Source of the DNA: Alphaproteobacteria bacterium
GTDB lineage: Bacteria; Pseudomonadota; Alphaproteobacteria; Rhizobiales; Hyphomicrobiaceae
DNA: 7,762 bases
Assembly: GCA_024279745.1 (NCBI GenBank)
Contig: JAJRRE010000207.1
Coordinates: 1-7,762, forward strand
Direction: 5' to 3'
Positions 1 to 6,442 of this stretch are shown here, piece after piece. Numbering within the stretch: position 1 is the first letter of the stretch; every line of letters begins with the position of its first letter. Under the pieces are notes generated by a model, which was not told the origin of the DNA, did no database searches, and saw only the letters and a program-made list of their open reading frames with translations. The translations under genes and the position numbers were made by a program.

Positions 1-1296
1 GATGAGGTCGAATGTATTGTCAGCGACATTGCCGGGATCGCCCGCGGCAAAACCATGCCAGCGCGAAAGTTTGCGCGCCAGGAGCGCCTGTTTCTGCCCA
101 TTTCCATCTTCTACCAGACCATCACCGGCACTTACGCTGATCTGGATATGGAAGACCAGTATACCGAGGCCGATATGGTACTGGCGCCCGATATGGCGAC
201 CGCAACCGCCGCGCCCTGGACCGGCGACATCACGATGCAAGTCATCCATGACATTACCAATCTTGACGGCAAGCCCGTCGGCCTGTCGCCGCGTAATGTT
301 TTAAAGCGCGTGCTTGGGTTTTATGAAGAGCTGAACTGGAAACCCATCGTCGCGCCGGAACTGGAGTTCTACCTGACCAAACCCAACATCAATCCGGACA
401 ATCCTATTGAGCCGCAAGTCGGGCGTACCGGGCGGCGTGTGGTTGGGCGCCAGGCCTATTCGATGAGCGCAGTTGATGAATATGGCCCGGTGATCGACGA
501 CATCTACGATTTTGCCGAAGCGCAGGGCTTTGAAATCGATACGGTCATCCAAGAAGGCGGCGCCGGGCAAATCGAGATCAACCTGCAGCATGGCGATCCC
601 GTCGCGCTGGCCGATCAGGTGTTCTATTATAAGCGGTTGATCCGCGAAGCCGCCCTGCGCCATGATTGCTTTGCCACCTTCATGGCCAAGCCCATGCAGG
701 ATGAGCCGGGCAGCGCCATGCATATTCATCAAAGTGTTCTCGACACCAAGACCGGCAAGAACATTTTCTCGCACAAGGACGGAACGCCGACGAAGAAGTT
801 TTACAACTTCATTGCCGGGCAGCAAAAGCATCTGTTGTCCGTATTCTATATGCTGGCGCCATATGTAAATTCCTATCGCCGTTTTGTTGCCGGTGACAGC
901 GCGCCAACCAATCTGGAATGGGGCACGGATAACCGTTCAACCGGTTTGCGCATCCCGATTTCATCACCGCAATCGCGGCGCATTGAGACGCGCGTTGTCG
1001 GCATGGATTGCAATCCCTATCTGGCCTTCGCCACGTGCCTGGCCAGCGGTCTGCTGGGGATCAAGAATGAGTTGAACCCGCGCGACGCCATTACCGGCAT
1101 GGCCTATGAGAGCGATCTGACCATGCCGCGCTCACTTATGGAAGCGCTGGATGCGGACACAGAGCGCAGCGAAATGACGCAAATGCTGGGCGAAGATTTC
1201 TGCACTTTGTACCGGGCGATCAAGCTATCAGAATCGGAAGAATTCTTGCAGGTGATCTCCCCCTGGGAGCGCGATCACTTGCTGCTCAATGTTTAG
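1..1296 (+). CDS. puuA: Gamma-glutamylpolyamine (putrescine) synthetase, glutamine synthetase family, 5'-partial
   Basis: The frame is open from base 1, so the gene begins upstream; 431 residues are visible and, judging by the family's usual length of about 450-470, only a short N-terminal piece is missing. The ATG at 55 is internal: residues before it (SDIAGIARGK, bases 22-51) match the conserved N-terminal strand of this family. Glutamine synthetase catalytic landmarks are present: PELEFYL (bases 355-375), the EGGAGQIEIN segment (553-582) with metal- and glutamate-binding Glu, HIHQS (721-735), and NRS followed by RIP near 930-957. The C-terminus WERDHLLLNV is typical of the PuuA/SpuI branch rather than nitrogen-assimilating GlnA. 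By family knowledge it joins the glutamate gamma-carboxyl to putrescine or another amine using ATP, in the cytoplasm, as the first step of the glutamylated putrescine pathway. The downstream aminotransferase and PuuB-like oxidase support this. The exact amine substrate cannot be read from sequence. Confidence 0.9.
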   Translation, partial: DEVECIVSDIAGIARGKTMPARKFARQERLFLPISIFYQTITGTYADLDMEDQYTEADMVLAPDMATATAAPWTGDITMQVIHDITNLDGKPVGLSPRNVLKRVLGFYEELNWKPIVAPELEFYLTKPNINPDNPIEPQVGRTGRRVVGRQAYSMSAVDEYGPVIDDIYDFAEAQGFEIDTVIQEGGAGQIEINLQHGDPVALADQVFYYKRLIREAALRHDCFATFMAKPMQDEPGSAMHIHQSVLDTKTGKNIFSHKDGTPTKKFYNFIAGQQKHLLSVFYMLAPYVNSYRRFVAGDSAPTNLEWGTDNRSTGLRIPISSPQSRRIETRVVGMDCNPYLAFATCLASGLLGIKNELNPRDAITGMAYESDLTMPRSLMEALDADTERSEMTQMLGEDFCTLYRAIKLSESEEFLQVISPWERDHLLLNV

Positions 1297-1403
1297 CTGC
1301 ACTGCCACGTCCTGAATTGGGCTTTCTGACAGTCGCAGGCTGCACGCGCTACTCAATTTCTATGCCGCAATATTATTATGACACTTAACTATGGAAACGT
1401 CGC
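1297..1403 (+). other. Intergenic gap between synthetase and aminotransferase genes
   Basis: This 107-base spacer is more AT-rich toward its 3' end. A TATTAT hexamer at 1371-1376 could be a -10 element, but no convincing -35 box lies at the proper distance, so a separate promoter for the aminotransferase is only possible. I saw no strong inverted repeat or T-tract, so the synthetase and aminotransferase may be co-transcribed despite the gap. Confidence 0.35.
1393..1397 (+). promoter_or_regulatory. Weak ribosome binding site for the aminotransferase
   Basis: GGAAA lies six bases before the ATG at 1404. It is a partial Shine-Dalgarno match and supports that start, which also gives the N-terminal length expected for SpuC-type enzymes (about 19 residues before the HHIHPFTD segment). 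Confidence 0.4.
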
Positions 1404-2813
1404 ATGCTTGCACCCGATAACCATCTGCCAACCGCTGAATTACAGGCGATGGATGCCGCCCATCATATTCACCCCTTTACCGACCGCGCTGCCATGACCA
1501 AACGCGGCGCCCGCGTCATCACCCGCGCCGACGGAATTTATCTGTGGGATAGCGAGGGCAATAAGCTGCTTGACGGCATGGCCGGGCTGTGGTGCGTCGG
1601 TCTGGGCTATGGACGGCGCGAACTGATTGACGTGGCAGCGCGGCAGATGGCGCAATTGCCGTTCTATAATACCTTCTTTCAAACCACGCATCCCCCCGCC
1701 GCCCTGCTTAGTGCCAAGCTGGCGCAACTCGCGCCCGGCGCGCTCAACCATGTCTTTTTCGCCGGCTCCGGGTCTGAGGCCAATGACACCAATCTGCGCA
1801 TGGTACGCCATTACTGGGCCAGCCTGGGCAAGCCTGAGAAGTCGGTCATCATTGGCCGCAAAAACGGCTACCACGGCTCGACGGTGGCGGCGGCGTCCCT
1901 TGGCGGCATGGGCCCCATGCACGCGCAAGGCGGTTTACCGATCCCCGGCATCGTGCATATCGACCAGCCTTATTGGTACGGCGAAGGCGGCGACAGCTCG
2001 CCCGAAGAATTTGGCCTTGCACGCGCCCGCTTGCTGGAGAGCGAAATTGAGCGCATCGGCGAAGACAAGATCGCCGCCTTCATTGCCGAGCCAGTACAAG
2101 GTGCGGGCGGCGTCATCATCCCGCCCGACAGCTATTGGCCGGAGATTTCTCGCATCTGCAAAGAACGGGAGATCCTGTTGATCGTCGATGAAGTCATCAC
2201 CGGCTTTGGCCGCACCGGCAATTGGTTTGGCAGCGATACGTTCGATATTACCCCCGACATCATGACCATCGCCAAGGGCATGTCGTCGGGCTATTTACCC
2301 ATTGGCGCCTCGCTCATTGCCGATCATGTCGCCGACGTGTTGCAGGACAAGGGCGGCGAATTCTACCACGGCTATACCTATAGCGGCCATCCCACGACTT
2401 GCGCGGTGGCGCTGGAAACATTGCGCATCATGCAAGACGAGCGCGTGGTCGAACGGGTCGCGACTGAAACCGCACCTTACCTTGCACAACGATGGGCGAC
2501 TCTGGCCGATCATCCGCTCATCGGCGAGGCGCGCAGTTGCGGCATGATGGCGGCGATTGAGCTGAGCCCTGAGCCGAAGGCCCGCGCGCCCTTTGCCGCC
2601 AAGACTGGAACCGCCGGTTTTATCTGCCGCGAAATCTGCTTTGCCAATGGGCTGATCATGCGCTCGGTCGGCGACACCATGATCATCGCGCCGCCTTTGG
2701 TGATCACAAAAACCGAGATCGACGAGATGATTGTCCTGGCCGCCAAATGTCTGGACCAGACCCATAAAGCCCTGCGCAAGGACGGCCTGCTCGTGCCCGC
2801 AAGCGAGGCTTGA
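1404..2813 (+). CDS. spuC: Putrescine--pyruvate aminotransferase-like, class III PLP-dependent
   Basis: This 469-residue protein has the full fold-type I, class III aminotransferase pattern. GSGSEAN (residues 121-127) binds the PLP phosphate, YHGST (156-160) stacks on the cofactor ring, Asp262 in the VDEVITGFGRTG segment contacts the PLP nitrogen, Lys291 in AKGMSSGYLP is the Schiff-base lysine, and TYSGHP (325-330) is the conserved phosphate-side loop. Segments such as GLWCVGLGYGR, PYWYGEGGD and SVGDTMIIAPPLVI closely resemble Pseudomonas SpuC, which moves an amino group from putrescine to pyruvate to give 4-aminobutyraldehyde (cyclising to pyrroline) and alanine. Its position between a PuuA-type synthetase and a PuuB-type oxidase fits polyamine catabolism; it might instead act on a glutamylated amine or an omega-amino acid, which sequence alone does not settle. 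Length and active site look intact. Confidence 0.88.
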   Translation: MLAPDNHLPTAELQAMDAAHHIHPFTDRAAMTKRGARVITRADGIYLWDSEGNKLLDGMAGLWCVGLGYGRRELIDVAARQMAQLPFYNTFFQTTHPPAALLSAKLAQLAPGALNHVFFAGSGSEANDTNLRMVRHYWASLGKPEKSVIIGRKNGYHGSTVAAASLGGMGPMHAQGGLPIPGIVHIDQPYWYGEGGDSSPEEFGLARARLLESEIERIGEDKIAAFIAEPVQGAGGVIIPPDSYWPEISRICKEREILLIVDEVITGFGRTGNWFGSDTFDITPDIMTIAKGMSSGYLPIGASLIADHVADVLQDKGGEFYHGYTYSGHPTTCAVALETLRIMQDERVVERVATETAPYLAQRWATLADHPLIGEARSCGMMAAIELSPEPKARAPFAAKTGTAGFICREICFANGLIMRSVGDTMIIAPPLVITKTEIDEMIVLAAKCLDQTHKALRKDGLLVPASEA

Positions 2814-2851
2814 AGAAAAGAACCCGATGAGTGGGCAAAACTGGGTATGCA

Positions 2852-4153
2852 ATGAATATTCTCTATGCCAATGACGAGCGCGGCACCTATCCGCGCTCTT
2901 ACTATGCCGCCAGCGCCGAAGAACCAAAGCCGTTTGCAAAACTTGACGGCGATATGTCTTGCGATGTGTGCATTGCCGGCGCCGGTTATACGGGGCTGTC
3001 GGCGGCGCTGCATCTGGCGCAGAAAAACTATGACGTTGTGGTATTGGACGCGCACCGGGTTGGCTGGGGCGCATCAGGGCGCAATGGCGGCCAGCTTGGC
3101 TCAGGCCAGCGCGTTGAGCAGCCTGAGCTGGAACAGATTGTTGGGCAGCCGGCGGCAAAGGCGCTATGGCAGCTGGGTGAGCGCTCAAAGCAGTTGGTCA
3201 AGGATTTGATCGCGCGCCATGACATCATCTGCGATCTTAAACCGGGCGTCCTGCACGCCGATCACCGCGCCCGCTATACACGCCACTCCGCGCAATTTGT
3301 AGAGCACATGTGTAGCGTCTACGGCTATGAGCAGATCAGCTTCATCGACAAAAACGAAATGCGCGAGATGGTGGATAGCCCGGCCTATTATAGCGGCACG
3401 CTGGACCTTGGCGCGGCGCATCTGCATCCGCTTAACTTCGCGATTGGCCTGGCCCGCGCCGCCAAAGCTGCCGGTGTGCGGTTCTTTGAAAATACTGAAG
3501 TTGGCCATGTCGAGCAAAGCGATCCCGCACGCATCGTCACGGCCTGCGGAACCGTAAGCGCACGCTTTGCTGTTCTGGCCTGCAACGGCTATCTGGGCGC
3601 ATTAGAGAAAAAAATCGCCAAGCGTGTCATGCCGATCAACAATTTCATCATCGCTACAAAGCCACTGAGCGAAGACCAGGCGGCCGCGCTTATCCGTGAT
3701 AACGTCGCCGTCGCCGACAGTAAATTCGTGATCAACTATTTCAGGCTATCGGCCGACCGGCGCTTGCTGTTTGGCGGCGGCGAAACCTATGGCTATAAAT
3801 TCCCCGCCGACATCAAGGAATTTGTGCGCAAGCCGATGATCGAGATTTTCCCGCAGCTGAGCGACATTAAATTAGATTACGGCTGGGGCGGCACGCTTGG
3901 CATAACCATGAACCGGATGCCCTATCTGGAGCGCCTAACGGGCAATGTGCTGACCGCCAGCGGCTATAGCGGCCATGGTCTGGGCATGGCGACCCTCGCC
4001 GGATCGCTCATCGCCGATACCATTGACGGCACCGCCTCGGGGTTCGATGTGATGAGCCAGGTGCCGACAAGGCGCTTTCCCGGCGGCATGATCGCGCGGC
4101 GCCCGTTGCTGGCCCTTGCCATGCTCTATTATGCCCTGCGCGACCGGCTTTAA
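2852..4153 (+). CDS. puuB: Gamma-glutamylputrescine oxidase-like FAD-dependent oxidoreductase
   Basis: This DAO/glycine-oxidase-type flavoprotein has 433 residues from the ATG at 2852. The dinucleotide-binding motif GAGYTG follows CDVCIA near residues 43-48, and VVVLDAHRVGWGASGRNGGQ completes the FAD-contacting region. Hallmarks shared with E. coli PuuB are SYYAASA near the N-terminus, HLHPLNFAIGLARAA in the middle, LLFGGGETYG, the late ASGYSGHGLGMATLAG flavin-site segment and the terminal YYALRDRL. By family it oxidises the amine carbon of gamma-glutamylputrescine to gamma-glutamyl-aminobutyraldehyde, releasing ammonia and hydrogen peroxide. A GTG at 2831 in the same frame would add seven residues; it lies ten bases after an AGAAAAG stretch. 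ATG 2852 is preferred because its N-terminal length fits the family better, but its Shine-Dalgarno is weak (GGG at 2843-2845). The gene follows the aminotransferase by 17-38 bases, so co-transcription is likely. Confidence 0.87.
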   Translation: MNILYANDERGTYPRSYYAASAEEPKPFAKLDGDMSCDVCIAGAGYTGLSAALHLAQKNYDVVVLDAHRVGWGASGRNGGQLGSGQRVEQPELEQIVGQPAAKALWQLGERSKQLVKDLIARHDIICDLKPGVLHADHRARYTRHSAQFVEHMCSVYGYEQISFIDKNEMREMVDSPAYYSGTLDLGAAHLHPLNFAIGLARAAKAAGVRFFENTEVGHVEQSDPARIVTACGTVSARFAVLACNGYLGALEKKIAKRVMPINNFIIATKPLSEDQAAALIRDNVAVADSKFVINYFRLSADRRLLFGGGETYGYKFPADIKEFVRKPMIEIFPQLSDIKLDYGWGGTLGITMNRMPYLERLTGNVLTASGYSGHGLGMATLAGSLIADTIDGTASGFDVMSQVPTRRFPGGMIARRPLLALAMLYYALRDRL

Positions 4154-4175
4154 AGACTGCTGGAGCCGTTTTGTT
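4145..4175 (+). terminator. Possible Rho-independent terminator of the polyamine operon
   Basis: CGGCT at 4145-4149 pairs with AGCCG at 4164-4168. The stem can extend inward by two G-U pairs and one A-T pair, leaving an eight-base loop. TTTTGTT follows at 4169-4175. The stem overlaps the last codons and stop of the oxidase gene, which is a common arrangement. The T-tract is interrupted and the stem is moderate, so the call is tentative. Confidence 0.5.
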
Positions 4176-4261
4176 CCGGCACAATGGAAATATTTGTCAT
4201 TTCCCGAGGGCCATTCCAAAATAAAACAAGCACACAGCCAGTCTCAATCCGCACCCGTCCC
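4154..4261. other. Convergent intergenic junction between the two gene blocks
   Basis: The polyamine operon ends on the + strand and the phospholipase gene ends on the - strand, leaving 108 bases. Besides the + strand hairpin there is a perfect six-base inverted repeat, GGAAAT (4186-4191) with ATTTCC (4199-4204) around a seven-base loop, but no T-run follows it on either strand. No open frame here resembles a gene, and no clear terminator for the - strand operon was found. I saw no tRNA, integrase remnant or direct repeat marking an insertion boundary. Confidence 0.45.
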
Positions 4262-6385
4262 CTACTGCTTGACCAGCTCCAAAATCGAAGCCGCTACACA
4301 GCTATTGTGTAAGATAGGATTGTCTCCCTGATAGCCCCCTTTGGGGCACCATTGCGGCCGCCCGACAAGCACAGACAAAATTTTATAACTCGTCCGCGAC
4401 AAGCGAAACCCCAGGGCGATGCCATAGTCTTCAGGATTAACACTGAGCTGCAAAATTTGTTTTTGCGCGCCATCGGCTTTAATGGCTCTAGTGATCGCCT
4501 GACGCGATAGATTTTCCCGCACTCCCAACAGCGCACTGATCGGTGCCCAGCTATCAACCAAGGGCGTCCCAGATTCGGTGTGCGCGTTGACCGGGCGATA
4601 ATCGAAGGTGATCATGGCGAGCAGCGGCTTGATGGATATATTCTCCCGTTGTGCGATCTGCTTTACCTTGGCCAATATTTCGGTGGCCGTGGTTACACCA
4701 GACGCGTCTGAATAGCCCCCATCGCCAAAATTATTGCGCCGCCCTCCGATCATCAAAGATAGTGGTGGTAAGGCGACGGGAAAACGGGCGCTGGTAACTG
4801 CCGCCTGCGCAATTGTCGGATCGAATGAGCGCGCGCGGTGCAAGACTTTCGTTCCCTTTAACACATCGGAAAAAGACCACAGCGTACCGTCTCCGGTGGC
4901 ACGTAATGAGAAAGGCGCGAAAGCCACGCGGTGTCCATTGCTGGTCCAGGTCGCATTGAGAATAAGCGCCGGATGATCTTTAGCCGGGTCCCAATGGGAT
5001 CGATAACGCAAACTCAACGCCGGACAGTTTTCAATCAAACTGGCAGCAAGGGCGTCGGAACGATCGATGCTGTTCAAGCCGCCCAAACCGGCGCTGCGCA
5101 GAATATCAGCAGGTAGGTTTCCCAAAACAACCGACAAATGACGCTCCAGCAGCAATTCTTGCAATTGTGCTTCGAGCGGGCGAGCGGCGTGTATCGCAAG
5201 TGTTTTACCTGTGCGCCCGACCTGGCAAGCGCCGCCGCCGGCCAGTGTTGAAAACAATGCGGCACCAACTGATCCGCCCGATACCGCGCTGATTGTGAAA
5301 ATGTTTTTCTTGAACTGCGGTTCTGTTTCATGCAGCCGTGTCAAAAACAACGAGGAAACCGCAGCTGCATATAGACCGCCTCCCTGCGCCGAAAACATAA
5401 CAACCGGTATTGGACCCGCCGGCGCGCGAGCGGCTCGCGAGCGCAACCATGCCGAAAACCCCGCATCGATCGTTGGCGGCGCCACTTGGCGCGGCGCTGA
5501 CGACGATGCAGCAGATTCTACGCGAATAATCTCAGAGAAAAATATGCCAAAGAACAATAGAATGCCGGCACCGGCAACCCCCAACATCGCACTGATACCC
5601 GCCGTCGATAATGCCCAGACAATAATGACACCAAGCGTCAGCACGCCAATAGCAGCAATAAAAGTAGAGGTGAAAGGCCCCAGGCTTTTAAACAATGGCA
5701 CAAATGAATAATCGTAAGCTGCTGCCATCACGCCGAAAACAACGAATAATGCAGCCGCCGAACTCCAGACCACAAACACACCCAAACGCGCCGGCCAGCT
5801 CCAACGATTTTTTTCATATCGCCAAAGCAACAACAGTGTGAATACCCCCCCTGCACATACCAGCGCAGTGGCTGCATTCGAACGCCCATCAACCAGGTTT
5901 AATGATCCAATGGCTTGGTTGATTTCTATGATCGCGCGGTCCGGCAAATCCGATTGTAACAATTTCAACTCATCGACAGCAGCAGACAGCCGCAATGACA
6001 TCAGCTGAATGGAGATAGCCGTACCAATCCAAGGCGCTAGGGGCGTCGCATATAATGCTAATTGCCCAACATTCTGCGCCCACCGGGGCATATTCCCGCG
6101 ATAATAATCAAACGGGAAATACCATCGATATACAAAAAATAACAAACAACTGAGCAACATCGCCGACACAAACATGGGGACCAGCTGCCATGTATAAGGG
6201 TTGGGGACATCGAGCAGGCTGCGTAATATTTCGTGTACTTGACTATTGCTGGCAATAAACCATCCAAACAGTATCGCTAATAGAACAATGCCGACATGCA
6301 AAGATTGATTGAAAGCCCTGATCCGCATGACTAGTTTAAGCCGGAACCAGCGCTTAATATGATCCGAACCATCAAATTCTATCAT
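4262..6385 (-). CDS. Polytopic membrane protein with C-terminal patatin-like phospholipase domain
   Basis: From the ATG at 6385 the protein has 707 residues; a TTG at 6409 in frame would give 715, and the numbers below use that longer frame. The N-terminal half holds about seven hydrophobic helices, roughly residues 36-54, 76-95, 114-135, 180-196, 206-230, 248-268 and 271-292. A short Ala/Ser/Pro-rich linker follows, then a patatin-type alpha/beta hydrolase. The oxyanion-hole glycines are SAQGGG (340-345), the nucleophile elbow is AVSGGS with Ser377, and the catalytic Asp is Asp563 in FGDGGYSDASG, giving the Ser-Asp dyad of this family. Known patatin domains cleave acyl chains from membrane lipids; here the enzyme is tethered in the membrane, probably facing the cytoplasm. 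The elbow has Ala in place of the usual first Gly of GxSxG, while both residues after the Ser are Gly. It lies just downstream of the Nudix-macro gene and is probably co-expressed. Lipid hydrolysis is a confident family inference; an immune effector role is speculative. Confidence 0.85.
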   Translation of the reverse strand: MIEFDGSDHIKRWFRLKLVMRIRAFNQSLHVGIVLLAILFGWFIASNSQVHEILRSLLDVPNPYTWQLVPMFVSAMLLSCLLFFVYRWYFPFDYYRGNMPRWAQNVGQLALYATPLAPWIGTAISIQLMSLRLSAAVDELKLLQSDLPDRAIIEINQAIGSLNLVDGRSNAATALVCAGGVFTLLLLWRYEKNRWSWPARLGVFVVWSSAAALFVVFGVMAAAYDYSFVPLFKSLGPFTSTFIAAIGVLTLGVIIVWALSTAGISAMLGVAGAGILLFFGIFFSEIIRVESAASSSAPRQVAPPTIDAGFSAWLRSRAARAPAGPIPVVMFSAQGGGLYAAAVSSLFLTRLHETEPQFKKNIFTISAVSGGSVGAALFSTLAGGGACQVGRTGKTLAIHAARPLEAQLQELLLERHLSVVLGNLPADILRSAGLGGLNSIDRSDALAASLIENCPALSLRYRSHWDPAKDHPALILNATWTSNGHRVAFAPFSLRATGDGTLWSFSDVLKGTKVLHRARSFDPTIAQAAVTSARFPVALPPLSLMIGGRRNNFGDGGYSDASGVTTATEILAKVKQIAQRENISIKPLLAMITFDYRPVNAHTESGTPLVDSWAPISALLGVRENLSRQAITRAIKADGAQKQILQLSVNPEDYGIALGFRLSRTSYKILSVLVGRPQWCPKGGYQGDNPILHNSCVAASILELVKQ

Positions 6386-6391
6386 CTGCCG

Positions 6392-6397
6392 CCCCCC
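6392..6397 (-). promoter_or_regulatory. G-rich Shine-Dalgarno-like stretch deciding the phospholipase start
   Basis: Read on the - strand, a run of G residues ends about six bases before the ATG at 6385. The upstream alternative, TTG at 6409, is preceded by an A-rich stretch (GTAAAAATAG) with no Shine-Dalgarno. This favours ATG 6385, although a pure G run is not a textbook site. Confidence 0.35.
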
Positions 6398-6442
6398 AGA
6401 ACGCCTCAACTATTTTTACTTTGCGCAACGTCAGCCTAGTCA

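Noticed and set aside
55..57. ATG at 55 as the true start of the synthetase
   Set aside because: The frame stays open to base 1 and the residues before this ATG match the conserved N-terminal part of the family, so the real start is upstream of the window.
301..831. - strand open frame of 176 codons inside the synthetase gene
   Set aside because: It is antisense to conserved glutamine synthetase catalytic motifs and is best explained as a shadow frame.
1371..1376. TATTAT as a promoter -10 box for the aminotransferase
   Set aside because: No recognisable -35 element is found 16-18 bases upstream, so it is mentioned only as a possibility.
2295..3188. Long - strand open frame of 297 codons across the aminotransferase/oxidase junction
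   Set aside because: It lies antisense to two well-supported genes, its translation is low-complexity and rich in His/Arg/Gln, and it matches no family I recognise; it is a shadow of GC-rich coding sequence.
4186..4204. GGAAAT/ATTTCC inverted repeat as a terminator or operator
   Set aside because: It is only six base pairs and AT-rich, has no T-run on either strand, and sits between convergent gene ends where an operator is unlikely.
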